The notes under the pieces were generated by a model that was not told the DNA's origin, did not search any database, and saw only the letters and a program-made list of their open reading frames with translations. A stretch of 64,000 nucleotides of DNA from RGIG995 sp045543655. Its GTDB lineage: Bacteria; Bacillota; Clostridia; Oscillospirales; UBA644. The first letter of the stretch is position 1, and each line of letters starts with the position of its first letter. The DNA lies in NCBI GenBank assembly GCA_045543655.1, contig JAZPXN010000015.1:25246-89245 (forward strand), read 5' to 3'. Shown here piece after piece: positions 35,967-44,177 of this stretch. The translations under genes were made by a program, and so were the position numbers.

Positions 35967-35995
35967 ATTATACCACATAACTTCCGATTCGTCAA
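35967..35995 (-). promoter_or_regulatory. promoter of the AraC regulator gene
   Basis: On the minus strand TTGACG and TATAAT with a 17-nt spacer. Confidence 0.8.
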
Positions 35996-36031
35996 TAAGC
36001 GATTTGTGCTATTTTTCAGCGTTTCTGTGCA

Positions 36032-36060
36032 TATACGGCGAACCGTATCTCTGTTATAAT
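36032..36060 (+). promoter_or_regulatory. promoter of nagB with an operator-like dyad
   Basis: TATAAT at 36055-36060 has only a poor -35 (TATACG, 36032-36037). Between them lies the dyad ATACGG-CGAA-CCGTAT (36033-36048). A weak -35 with a dyad inside the spacer is what one expects for a regulated, activator-dependent or repressed promoter. Confidence 0.6.
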
Positions 36061-36092
36061 AAAACCATAAATACATATAAGGAGTGTTTTCT

Positions 36093-36941
36093 ATGAACGT
36101 TAATCTCATTCCCGAAAACGAACTGGGCAAGGGAAGCAATATCAAGCTTGCCGTTTGCGACACGGAACACGATCTCTATTGGCGCATGGCCATTGAAGTG
36201 CTGGAAACCATCGTCGAAAACAACAACAAGGGAGAAGACACCATTATGGTGGTGCCCTACGGCCCTCTTGGCCCCTACAGCCGGCTGGTTTATCTGGTCA
36301 ACAAATACCGCATCAGCCTGAAGCGCTGCACCTTCATCAATATGGACGAATACCTGAAGGACGATCTGACCTATATTGATAAGGACGATCCGCTTTCCTT
36401 CCGCGGCGGGATGGAACGCATTTTTTATAATCTTATCGACGAAGAACTGAACGTTCTCCCCGAAAACCGTCTTTTCCCCGAACCCGGGAAGGAGCATCTC
36501 GTAATGGAACGGATTCAGAAGGCCGGAAAGCTGGACATGGCCTGGGGTGGAGTCGGCATCAACGGCCACTTTGCCTTCAACGAACCCCCGGAACCCGGCG
36601 AAGCCGTTTCTCCCGAAGAGTTCCTTGATCGCCCCACCCGGACTCTTCCCATCTCCCGGGAAACGAAGACCATCAACTGCTTCATGAACTGTGGCGGGGA
36701 TCTGGATGGAATTCCCAAGTATTGTATTACCGTCGGTATGAAGGAAATGTTCATGGCGAAGAAAGTGCGGATGTGTATGCCCCGAGATTGGAACGCCGGC
36801 GCCCTGCGCAAGATCCTCCACGGCGGCGAAACCGCATCCGTGCCCTGTTCTCTGTTTAACCGTCACCCCGACGCAGTTATTTACGCTGCAAAGGTTGCAA
36901 TCGTCTCCCCCATTCCGGAGATCCGTATTTATAACAAATGA
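36093..36941 (+). CDS. nagB: glucosamine-6-phosphate deaminase
   Basis: Converts glucosamine-6-phosphate to fructose-6-phosphate and ammonia. The 282-residue product has the metal-free isomerase fold with MDEYL near residue 86, the GVGINGHFAFNEP signature around 150 and a Lys-containing GMKEMFMAKKV helix. The length is slightly above the usual 240-265. AAGGAG lies 8 nt before the ATG. Its stop overlaps the nagA start by 4 nt. Confidence 0.9.
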   Translation: MNVNLIPENELGKGSNIKLAVCDTEHDLYWRMAIEVLETIVENNNKGEDTIMVVPYGPLGPYSRLVYLVNKYRISLKRCTFINMDEYLKDDLTYIDKDDPLSFRGGMERIFYNLIDEELNVLPENRLFPEPGKEHLVMERIQKAGKLDMAWGGVGINGHFAFNEPPEPGEAVSPEEFLDRPTRTLPISRETKTINCFMNCGGDLDGIPKYCITVGMKEMFMAKKVRMCMPRDWNAGALRKILHGGETASVPCSLFNRHPDAVIYAAKVAIVSPIPEIRIYNK

Positions 36942-38086
36942 AGCGATTTCTCATTAAAGGCCGCATCGCAGACGGGACGAAGCGGGCAATTCTGATCGAA
37001 AAGGACACCATCGTCGATACTGATTGGAACCAAACACCTCCGACGGATGCGAAAATTTACGATTTCGGAGAAGATCTCATTCTTCCCGGCTTCATTGATA
37101 CGCACGTCCACGGAGGAGGCGGATTTGATTTCGTTGACGTCACGAAGGATTCTTTTTCTGAAATATTAGACCTTCACCTTTCCCACGGAACCACGACGGT
37201 CTGTCCTACGTTGGTATCCTGCAGTTGGAAGAAAACGCTTGATTTTCTCGCTTTTTGCGATTCGGTCAAGCATCTCCCCGGATTCGGCGGCGTTCATTTG
37301 GAAGGGCCGTTTCTTTCGCCCCATAAAGGGGGAGCACAGAATCCGGATTGCCTGATTCTTCCAAGCAAAACGGCTGCGGAAGAATTGCTGGAATTTCGAC
37401 AAGTGCTCAAACGGATCACGTTAGCACCGGAGTTGCCGGGAAGCGAAGAATTCTGCAAAACGCTGCAAAAGGGCGGCGTTGGACTCTCCATCGGACACAG
37501 TGCTGCTTCCGCAGAAATCGTTTCTCAAGCGGCAGGATGGGGTTGTAATCAGATCACCCATTTGTTTTGCGGGACCTCCGGTCGGTTCAAGATCGGCAGT
37601 TACGTGCATGGCGGCGTGGAGGAGTCTTCCTTGATCGACGACCGTTTTACGGTAGAATTGATCGCAGACGGACATCACGTCTGCCGGGAAAGCTTTCACA
37701 TGACCGTAAAATGCAAAGGTACGGACAACGTTATGGCAGTGTCCGATGCAATGAGGGCCGCCGGAGAGGAAACCGACGAGAGCTTTCTCGGGGAGATCGT
37801 TCCGAAAAACAGAGTCATTATTGAAGACGGCGTTGCAAAGCTTCCCGATCGCAGCAGCTTTGCCGGTAGCGTAACGCTGGGAGACTGCATGTTCCGCGTG
37901 TTGCATCATAGGTACGGATTTTCCGTGGAAGATACAGCAAAAATGATGTCCCGTACACCTGCACGTATCCTCGGCATTTCTTCCCAAAAAGGTACCCTTG
38001 CCCCCGGAAAAATTGCCGATATTGCAGTTCTGGATCCTTCCGGATCGATCCGTGCCGTCTTCCGAAACGGTCAAAAAATGTTGTGA
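36938..38086 (+). CDS. nagA: N-acetylglucosamine-6-phosphate deacetylase
   Basis: Removes acetate from GlcNAc-6-phosphate, feeding NagB. The 382-residue amidohydrolase has the metal-binding DTHVHGGGG, the HLEGPFLSPHKGGAQ segment with catalytic Glu, IGHSAAS, the THLFCG histidine and VSDAM with the catalytic Asp. ATGA overlap with nagB ensures coupled translation. A GH123-like gene follows 10 nt later. Confidence 0.94.
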   Translation: MKRFLIKGRIADGTKRAILIEKDTIVDTDWNQTPPTDAKIYDFGEDLILPGFIDTHVHGGGGFDFVDVTKDSFSEILDLHLSHGTTTVCPTLVSCSWKKTLDFLAFCDSVKHLPGFGGVHLEGPFLSPHKGGAQNPDCLILPSKTAAEELLEFRQVLKRITLAPELPGSEEFCKTLQKGGVGLSIGHSAASAEIVSQAAGWGCNQITHLFCGTSGRFKIGSYVHGGVEESSLIDDRFTVELIADGHHVCRESFHMTVKCKGTDNVMAVSDAMRAAGEETDESFLGEIVPKNRVIIEDGVAKLPDRSSFAGSVTLGDCMFRVLHHRYGFSVEDTAKMMSRTPARILGISSQKGTLAPGKIADIAVLDPSGSIRAVFRNGQKML

Positions 38087-38096
38087 GGTAACGATC

Positions 38097-39803
38097 ATGC
38101 CTAATACTATTCACGTCGTATCTTCTCAATTTAAATTGCATTCAAAATATACGGAAGGCGAAATTGCCTCCCACGCCATCGATTCCGGAACCGCTCTTCG
38201 CAACGATCCGTTTTCCTTTCAGGTTTTTTACAAATCCGAAAAAGCTATGACGCCGGTGAGCATTGCCATCACCTGCGACGGACTGCCCATCGAAGCCTGG
38301 CGGGTGGATTCGGTGCCCCTTCACGATGCGGCAAACCGTCTTTGCGAGCCGGGATACGTAGACGACGGCCCCGGAATCTATCCGGACATTCTCATGCCCC
38401 GTCCCAACGCTCCGGAGCTGGAGTTCATTGACGCTACGCCCGGAGCCCAGTGGTTTGAAATCAACGTCGAAAGCCTCCTGAACGCAACGAGTGGCAATTA
38501 TCAATCACTGTGGGTAACGGTCAATGCAGATGGAGAATTACTCTCCCCCGGAACGTATATTCTCAAAATATCAATGACAGAGCTTCTGAAGGGTGAGGTT
38601 CTGGCTGAATCAGAGTTCTCGTTGACCGTTATCGACGCCGTACTCCCCGAACAGGACGTTTATTATACCAATTGGTTTTACGAAGACACTCTTTGCGATT
38701 TCTTCAACGTCCCGCTTTATAGCAAAGAATTCTATCGGATCTTCGATGAATTTCTCTGCAACGCAGTACGCCATCGGCAAAACACATTACTCCTCCCGGC
38801 CTTCACACCGCCCCTGGATACCATCGTCGGACGGGAACGGAGAAACGTTCAATTAGTGAAGATCCGAAAAAACGGCGCTGATTGGCAGTTTGATTTCACG
38901 AAGATGAAAGAATTCGTCAATCACGCAAAAGCCTGCGGAATCCGCTATTTTGAGCATTGCCACCTTTTCTCTCAATGGGGTGCTGAGCATACTCCGAATA
39001 TCTACGACGAAAACGGAGTTCGAATCTTCGGCTACGACACCAACGCCGTCGGAGAGGAATATCAATCTTTCCTTCACGCCTATCTCGAAGCCTTTTTCCG
39101 GTTTGCAAAGGAAGAACACATTTACGATTCTTTGGTCTTTCACATTTCGGACGAACCAAAGCCGGAGCATCTGGAAAGCTACCGCAAGGCCTATGAAAGC
39201 GTAGCGGAAGCCCTGAAAGATCACCCCACGGCAGACGCGATGTCACACCCGGAGTTTTATACGGAAGGTCTTGTGAAGCAGCCCATTCCCTTCCTGGATA
39301 AAACCCCGGAATTCGAAGCAACGGGCGCATCCTTCTGGGTTTACTACACCTCCGGTCCCCATCACGCCCGCTGTTCCAACCGTCTGATCTCCAATACCGC
39401 CGCCCGTACGCGCGTCCTTGGAGTGCAAATGTATCGGTACAACGCTCTCGGTTTCCTGCATTGGGGTTATAATTACTACTACGACCGCCTCAGCACTGGG
39501 ATTTTCGATCCAAAGTCCAATCCCTGCGGATACAAGCAGCTTCCCGGCTGTTCTTATCTCGCGTATCCCCTGATGGGGTACGACTACAGCGTCGCCCCCT
39601 CCCTGCGCGAAAAATTGATGGCCGAGGCCTTTGACGATCTGCGAGCGCTAAAACTTCTGGAATCGAAGATCGGCCGGAAACGGGTTCTTGAAATTTGCGA
39701 AGAAGCCTTAGGAGGGCCCATAGATTACACCACGATTCCCGAACGGGATTCCCTGCATTTCTTACGGGAACGGATCAATGCAGAAATTAAAAGAAGCTTA
39801 TAA
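38097..39803 (+). CDS. DUF4091 / GH123-like putative beta-N-acetylgalactosaminidase
   Basis: A 568-residue protein with an N-terminal beta-sandwich (about 1-190) and a TIM-barrel-like DUF4091 catalytic region. The HISDEP segment near residue 348 holds the Asp-Glu pair expected for substrate-assisted GH123 enzymes, followed by aromatic patches (FWVYYTSGPHH, LHWGYNYYYDRL). There is no signal peptide, so it would act on imported oligosaccharides. GAGG precedes the ATG. Co-transcription with nagB-nagA supports a role in GalNAc/GlcNAc-containing glycan use; direct activity is inferred. Confidence 0.78.
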   Translation: MPNTIHVVSSQFKLHSKYTEGEIASHAIDSGTALRNDPFSFQVFYKSEKAMTPVSIAITCDGLPIEAWRVDSVPLHDAANRLCEPGYVDDGPGIYPDILMPRPNAPELEFIDATPGAQWFEINVESLLNATSGNYQSLWVTVNADGELLSPGTYILKISMTELLKGEVLAESEFSLTVIDAVLPEQDVYYTNWFYEDTLCDFFNVPLYSKEFYRIFDEFLCNAVRHRQNTLLLPAFTPPLDTIVGRERRNVQLVKIRKNGADWQFDFTKMKEFVNHAKACGIRYFEHCHLFSQWGAEHTPNIYDENGVRIFGYDTNAVGEEYQSFLHAYLEAFFRFAKEEHIYDSLVFHISDEPKPEHLESYRKAYESVAEALKDHPTADAMSHPEFYTEGLVKQPIPFLDKTPEFEATGASFWVYYTSGPHHARCSNRLISNTAARTRVLGVQMYRYNALGFLHWGYNYYYDRLSTGIFDPKSNPCGYKQLPGCSYLAYPLMGYDYSVAPSLREKLMAEAFDDLRALKLLESKIGRKRVLEICEEALGGPIDYTTIPERDSLHFLRERINAEIKRSL

Positions 39804-39810
39804 CGAAAAA

Positions 39811-39835
39811 AACAGCCGAAAGGCTGTTTTTTTTT
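39811..39835 (+). terminator. intrinsic terminator of the nag operon
   Basis: AACAGCC, loop GAAA, GGCTGTT, then a run of T. Confidence 0.9.
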
Positions 39836-39981
39836 GCTTGTGATCTTTGTATGTGTTTGAGTGTTATGGAATCATCTGAATTTACGATCGTCTTCCCGAC
39901 ATGAATACATTATACCACATTGAAAGACAAATTGCAAGCAAATTCGTTCGACAAATCGCGACAATACCGAGATCAGCAGAT

Positions 39982-40116
39982 CTATATCTTTTGTATTTGC
40001 TTTTTATACTCGGCAGGAGTGTATTGGAGATAATAGGAAAATCCGGTTCCCGTTTGCCTTGCAAATATTTTGCTTACCGTTACGGGATGAATCCCAACGG
40101 CTCGGGCAACCGTAAA
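39982..40116 (-). pseudogene. remnant of an AraC-type regulator C-terminus
   Basis: On the minus strand a frame reads VARAVGIHPVTVSKIFARQ, TGTGFSYYLQ and directly YTPAEYKKQ before a TAG at 39982-39984. The first part is a typical first AraC helix-turn-helix, the last part the usual end after the second one, with the intervening residues missing. So it is an internally deleted fragment without an N-terminal sensor or start codon. It lies in the 600-bp gap between the nag operon and the tRNA genes. Confidence 0.65.
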
Positions 40117-40208
40117 TTATATGTAAGTGCTATAGCAAAGAAAATAATTCTTATTTTTTTTGGCATTTTTGCATATGAATTCGAACCCTTACATAACCGT
40201 TCGTTCTT

Positions 40209-40386
40209 AGTGAAATCGTTCGCTTACGCTCACGGTGAAATAATTTACTCCGTAAATTGTGAAATTTGATGCTATCGCATCAAGTGAAATTAAATCCACC
40301 CACTCGCCGCCGAGGCGAATTTCACACGCCGCAGGCGTATTTCACATTGCAAAGCAATATTACACCCACCCGCAAGGGTGGATTTA
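40209..40386. repeat. mosaic of small hairpins bounded by GTGAAAT / ATTTCAC
   Basis: At least five short hairpins follow each other: AATTTAC/GTAAATT (40242-40258), TTGATGC/GCATCAA, TCGCC/GGCGA, ACGCC/GGCGT and ATTGC/GCAAT, with CCACCC/GGGTGG at the end. Their spacers are GTGAAAT on the left and ATTTCAC or ATTACAC on the right, so longer-range pairing is also possible. An outer pair TAAATCCACCC / GGGTGGATTTA encloses the right half. I have seen similar hairpin mosaics in Clostridia intergenic DNA; no function is established to my knowledge. Confidence 0.7.
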
Positions 40387-40390
40387 GTTG

Positions 40391-40422
40391 AAAAACCGAC
40401 TTGTCGAAACAAGTCGGTTTTT
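40391..40422 (-). terminator. terminator of the tRNA-Met/tRNA-Trp operon
   Basis: Perfect 14-bp stem AAAAACCGACTTGT with a 4-nt loop, immediately after the tRNA-Trp CCA end on the minus strand; symmetric, so it may work both ways. Confidence 0.85.
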
Positions 40423-40423
40423 C

Positions 40424-40499
<76 letters not shown>

Positions 40500-40530
40500 A
40501 TATGTAAAAGGCTGTTGCCTTTGTTTAAGA

Positions 40531-40607
40531 TGGTGGGCCCTCAGGGACTTGAACCCGGGACTATCCGGTTATGAGCCGGAGGCTCTGACCAACTGAGCTA
40601 AGGGCCC
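40531..40607 (-). tRNA. tRNA with anticodon CAT (Met)
   Basis: The minus-strand cloverleaf starts GGGCCCT and ends AGGGCCC-A-CCA. The anticodon stem CCGGC/ACCGG region encloses CTCATAA, anticodon CAT. It is an elongator-type acceptor (paired first base). It could be tRNA-Met or a lysidine-modified tRNA-Ile2; the sequence alone does not settle this. Confidence 0.92.
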
Positions 40608-40641
40608 ATATAGTCGGTGCCGCAACACCATCACGGACGCT

Positions 40642-40670
40642 ATTGTACCACCGAAAAGGAATTCTGTCAA
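40642..40670 (-). promoter_or_regulatory. promoter of the tRNA operon
   Basis: On the minus strand TTGACA and TACAAT with a 17-nt spacer. Confidence 0.82.
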
Positions 40671-40720
40671 GGGTTTATTTTACAAATCCGCCCCCAAAGG
40701 AGCGGATTTGCATCATCTGA

Positions 40721-41734
40721 TTATTGGTTGTTACTGTCTTCTTTTTGTCCGTCACGGATCTCCTGACTGGCGGCATGACGGCGGCGCCGGCGGCGGGAGA
40801 GGTACTGCTCCGGCGGATCGGCTTTTTCCGCGCGGCGCGCATAGGCAGCGGCTGCCTCAGAGGTGGCTTCATAGGTCAGGCGGCTGACGCGGGTCAGACC
40901 GTCGGGCTGCTGGGAAAGACGCACACGGATCAGGAATTTGCCATGCTCAGGGCAGGTGGCGAGATCCATGTAGCGGTGACCGGGCTGGGCGAACCAGCGG
41001 GAACCGAGCATCTGGCGGCTGCAGACGGGACACTTGTTCTCCTCGCCGGTCATGGCGGAGAGGGCGGCGCGCTTGTCCGCATAGTCGTAGAAGACCTTTC
41101 TTGCAATGCAGCCGGGCAGCTCTGCGCCGTGAAAGCCGTCGTCGTGGCTCTTGAGTGCCTGACCGTACTGCTCGATGCCCTGCTTCAAGTTCAGCCGCGC
41201 GCAGATCAGGGCGGTGTGGTAGGCATCACCCAAGGCATCATGGGCGGGGCGGGAGGCTTCGATACCGAAGATCTCCATGGCGGTCTTCAGTGCCTTTTGG
41301 GAGGTAGAGCCGTCGGTTTGGGCATTGAAGATCATCTGTGCATTGTACCAGCGCTCTGTCCAGCTTTCGTCCAAGCCAAAAAGCTGCAGATTTTCCCGCA
41401 GAATGCCGATGTCATCGAAGCCCCATGTCAGGAAGATGATGTCGTCGCCGCACCACTGGTGGAACTGCGCCATCGCATCAGGGAAGGGGATGCCCTCGTC
41501 ACGGAGTCTGGCTTCTTTGATGCCGGTCAATTTGCTGACGCGGCGATTGAGATGGCGGTAGAACTTCGGCTTGACAAGAACCTGAAATTCGTCCTGCACA
41601 AGCTGATCCTCGGTGATGCGAACAGCACCGATCTGAATGATCTCACCGCGAATATGCACAGGAAGCACCTTCTTGGCAGAGGGAGACCCCGGCCAAGGCT
41701 GATTCCATTCCATATCCAGTACGATATAATCCAT
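40721..41734 (-). CDS. DEDDh 3'-5' exonuclease with C-terminal zinc-finger-like region (KapD-like)
   Basis: A 337-residue nuclease. The DEDDh residues are visible as DMEWN near residue 7, Asp in WGFDDIGIL, and HDALGDAYHTA near 165-175. After the exonuclease domain a CPVC...CPEH pattern suggests a bound zinc, and the C-terminal tail is Arg-rich (SRRRRRRH), so it probably binds nucleic acid. KapD-type proteins have been linked to sporulation control in Bacillus; here it is divergent from spoVAC. Substrate unknown. Confidence 0.85.
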   Translation of the reverse strand: MDYIVLDMEWNQPWPGSPSAKKVLPVHIRGEIIQIGAVRITEDQLVQDEFQVLVKPKFYRHLNRRVSKLTGIKEARLRDEGIPFPDAMAQFHQWCGDDIIFLTWGFDDIGILRENLQLFGLDESWTERWYNAQMIFNAQTDGSTSQKALKTAMEIFGIEASRPAHDALGDAYHTALICARLNLKQGIEQYGQALKSHDDGFHGAELPGCIARKVFYDYADKRAALSAMTGEENKCPVCSRQMLGSRWFAQPGHRYMDLATCPEHGKFLIRVRLSQQPDGLTRVSRLTYEATSEAAAAYARRAEKADPPEQYLSRRRRRRHAASQEIRDGQKEDSNNQ

Positions 41735-41864
41735 GACTGCAACCTCTGTTCAAAATATCTCTAACCTATATCATAGCACACACAGGGGCGGTCTGTAAAC
41801 CCAAAGTTTGCAATTTTCATATTTTTCAGGCAGATGGGCAAACTGCATATGGAGGGGATGGAAG

Positions 41865-42302
41865 ATGACGGAAAAAGAGTATGCAAAGCTGGTAAAGCAG
41901 ATGCAGCCCCGTTCACCGATGGGGAAGGATTGCTTTAATGCATTCTGGATCGGCGGGCTGATTTGTGCCATCGCGCAGCTGGCGATGAATGGGTACACCG
42001 CGTTGGGGCTGGAGAAGACGGATGCAAGCACTGCAACATCCATGACGATGATCGCCCTTTCTGCGCTTTTGACGGGCTTGAGCCTTTATGACGATATCGC
42101 AAAGGTGGCGGGCGCAGGCACGCTGGTGCCGATCACTGGCTTTGCCAACGCAGTAGTCGCCCCGGCGATCGAGTTCAAGACAGAGAATTGGGTCAACGGA
42201 GTTGGTTCCAAAATGTTTATTATTGCTGGCCCTGTTATTGTGTATGGAGTGGCTGCTTCTGTAGTTTATGGCTTCATTTATTGGCTCACAACAGTCCTAT
42301 AA
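41865..42302 (+). CDS. spoVAC: stage V sporulation protein AC, with a replaced 3' end
   Basis: SpoVAC is part of the SpoVA channel for dipicolinic acid uptake into the forespore and release at germination. The 145-residue product has hydrophobic helices and the conserved segments MGKDCFNAFWIGG, LTGLSLYDDIAKVAGAGT and PITGFANAVVAPAIEFK. After about residue 108 the sequence (NWVNGVGSKMF, VYGVAASVVYGF) is AT-richer and is followed by a foreign gene block. A second version of exactly this C-terminus lies at 51.92-52.06 kb, so the present 3' end was probably brought by the island. GGAGGGG precedes the ATG. spoVAD and spoVAE are not next to it. Confidence 0.9.
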   Translation: MTEKEYAKLVKQMQPRSPMGKDCFNAFWIGGLICAIAQLAMNGYTALGLEKTDASTATSMTMIALSALLTGLSLYDDIAKVAGAGTLVPITGFANAVVAPAIEFKTENWVNGVGSKMFIIAGPVIVYGVAASVVYGFIYWLTTVL

Positions 42303-42329
42303 TGCAAGAAAATACAAAATAATATGCAA

Positions 42330-42362
42330 AAACACACCCACTGGAAACCAGTGGGTGTGTTT
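42330..42362. terminator. bidirectional terminator after spoVAC
   Basis: Perfect 15-bp stem AAACACACCCACTGG, loop AAA; between spoVAC and the convergent tetR gene. Confidence 0.85.
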
Positions 42363-42895
42363 CAATTAACAGCTTCGAGAAAACTGGAAGCAAAATAGGA
42401 TAGAGTGGAACAGTCAGTTTTGAAGTCTATCTGCGTCCAGACTGTAAGCAAGGAACATAAAGTTGACGCAACAAAATCAACTGCATAGTTATATCCCATT
42501 GCAACGCGGTAGAAAGGTTCTTGTATGAATAGTTTACTATAACGGGTAAGTACATGCTGCAGCAAATACATTTTGTCATTTCTGTAGAGTATCTTCAATA
42601 AGTCCTTATATCCTGCGAAAAACAGGAAAAACTGTAGGAATTCGTTTGTAGATGCATTATCTAATAGTATCCTTGGTAGCAGATATTCTTTCATAACCTC
42701 ATTCAAATGGAGCGTAAGTACATCATCTTTTGAACTGAAAAGACGGTAGTAAGTTTGTCGTGATACTTTTGCTTTTTGACAAATGGCAGAAACAACAATT
42801 TCTGAATAAGGACATCGTTCCATTAAAGATACCAAGCTGAAACGGATCCGGTTTCGAGAATCTAAATCGAAAGTTTCAAGAATTTCTGTGTACAT
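42362..42895 (-). CDS. TetR/AcrR-family transcriptional regulator
   Basis: About 177 residues. The N-terminal helix-turn-helix reads YSEIVVSAICQKAKVSRQTYYRLFSSKDD, the usual TetR pattern, followed by a helical ligand/dimer domain (LQFFLFFAGY, SSFLEAVN end). The start at 42895 is chosen over upstream ATGs by spacing from GGAG. It is divergent from fic and is the only regulator-like gene of the island besides Fic itself. Confidence 0.88.
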   Translation of the reverse strand: MYTEILETFDLDSRNRIRFSLVSLMERCPYSEIVVSAICQKAKVSRQTYYRLFSSKDDVLTLHLNEVMKEYLLPRILLDNASTNEFLQFFLFFAGYKDLLKILYRNDKMYLLQHVLTRYSKLFIQEPFYRVAMGYNYAVDFVASTLCSLLTVWTQIDFKTDCSTLSYFASSFLEAVN

Positions 42896-42949
42896 AGTAG
42901 GCATCACTCCAAATTTGTATATAGTATAAAAATGCAAGTTTCCTTGTTA

Positions 42950-42977
42950 ATAATATCAAAAAATACAAATGTGACAA
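42950..42977 (-). promoter_or_regulatory. promoter of the tetR gene
   Basis: On the minus strand TTGTCA and TATTAT with a 16-nt spacer; the -35 lies within a repeated motif (ACACTTGT, ACATTTGT) that could be an autoregulatory site. A separate hairpin (42990-43018) lies upstream. Confidence 0.5.
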
Positions 42978-43030
42978 GTGTAACATGTTAAAATCGGTAC
43001 CTTGAAGGTGCCGATTTTGTTATTATGTAT

Positions 43031-43099
43031 AAGTTAATTTAGTCATTCAGCCGTAAATGACTAAATTAACTTGACGAATGGGTATAATGGATATATAAT
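43031..43099 (+). promoter_or_regulatory. fic-hsd operon promoter with a perfect 17-bp inverted-repeat operator
   Basis: The arms AAGTTAATTTAGTCATT (43031-43047) and its exact complement (43056-43072) flank an 8-nt centre. The right arm overlaps the -35 TTGACG (43071-43076); TATAAT follows at 43094-43099 with a 17-nt spacer, and a second TATAAT at 43083. A protein bound to the dyad would block polymerase. Candidates are Fic (which has a C-terminal winged helix) or the TetR protein. Confidence 0.8.
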
Positions 43100-43129
43100 A
43101 TAAGCAGAATTCTAAAGTGGGGTAATTCT

Positions 43130-44176
43130 ATGCGTAACTATAACTACGAGAAAATATACAATAAGCTCCTGACTCCGGAGATTGTGCAGATGCTGGCACA
43201 GATCCATGAGCATAAGGGTGAACAAGCAAAAGTACAGGAGGACGAACTGACCCATCTGATTGAGATTGCCCGGATTCAGAGTACTGAGGCATCCAACCGG
43301 ATTGAGGGTATTTACACTTCCAATGAGCGCTTACAGAAGATCGTCAAGGACAAGACCACACCCCGAAATCGCAGTGAAAAAGAAATCGCCGGTTACCGTG
43401 ATGTTCTGGCTACTATCCACGAAAGCTATGAGTACATCCCCGTGAAACCCAGTATGATTCTGCAGCTTCATCGGGATTTATATAAGTTCAGTGGCATGAG
43501 TATCGGAGGCGCTTATAAACCTTCCGATAATGTAATCAGCGAGGAAGACGCACAGGGCAACAAGCATATCCGGTTTCATCCGGTTTCCGCGTGGGAAACG
43601 CCGGAAGCTATGGAACAGCTGTGTCAGGCGTATAACGATCTTTGCAATAACGGTCAGTATGACCCTCTGCTGATGATCCCGGTGTTTATCCTGGACTTCC
43701 TTTGCATCCATCCGTTCAATGATGGAAATGGCCGCATGAGCCGTTTGCTGACGTTGCTCCTGCTGTATCGTGCCGGATACAATGTAGGTAAATACATCAG
43801 TATCGAAAAGCTGATCGAACGCACCAAAGGTGCTTACTACGATGACCTGCAGGAAAGCTCTGCTAACTGGCACGAGGAAGAAAATAACTACATTCCTTTC
43901 GTAACTTACCAGTTGGGTGTGATTTTGGCAGCCTACCGGGAATTTGCTGACCGTGTCAAAATCGTTAGTGAGAACACCCGTAAACCCAACCGCGTCCGGG
44001 ATATCATCAAGGCTCACCTTGGTAAGATCACAAAGGCAGAAATCATGGCTCAGTGCCCGGATGTAAGCCAGACTACCATTCAGAGAGCGCTGAATGATCT
44101 CGTTAAGAGCGGCGAGATCATCAAGATCGGCGGTGGCCGCTATACCTCTTACACTTGGAACAGGGAGATTGATTAA
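43130..44176 (+). CDS. Fic-family AMPylase-like protein with N-terminal inhibitory motif and C-terminal winged helix
   Basis: A 348-residue class II Fic protein, transferring AMP (or another nucleotide) to hydroxyl groups of target proteins. The catalytic motif HPFNDGNGRMSR starts at H194 and is complete. The inhibitory motif S-x-x-x-E-G is at S55-E59, so activity is expected to be autoinhibited. Residues about 288-345 form a winged helix (ITKAEIMAQCPDVSQTTIQR), which could bind the 17-bp dyad in front of the gene. It begins the RM operon; hsdM starts 2 nt after its stop codon. Confidence 0.93.
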   Translation: MRNYNYEKIYNKLLTPEIVQMLAQIHEHKGEQAKVQEDELTHLIEIARIQSTEASNRIEGIYTSNERLQKIVKDKTTPRNRSEKEIAGYRDVLATIHESYEYIPVKPSMILQLHRDLYKFSGMSIGGAYKPSDNVISEEDAQGNKHIRFHPVSAWETPEAMEQLCQAYNDLCNNGQYDPLLMIPVFILDFLCIHPFNDGNGRMSRLLTLLLLYRAGYNVGKYISIEKLIERTKGAYYDDLQESSANWHEEENNYIPFVTYQLGVILAAYREFADRVKIVSENTRKPNRVRDIIKAHLGKITKAEIMAQCPDVSQTTIQRALNDLVKSGEIIKIGGGRYTSYTWNREID

Positions 44177-44177
44177 T

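Noticed and set aside
1..39800. Very-short-patch-repair-like cause of the ACGT excess
   Set aside because: If C-to-T repair at ACGT were the reason, ACAT should be depleted as well, but GACAT and AACAT are common in the same genes; a codon-pair effect fits better.
39901..40269. Plus-strand frame of 122 codons in the junction region
   Set aside because: No ribosome site, and it crosses both the AraC remnant (opposite strand) and the hairpin mosaic.
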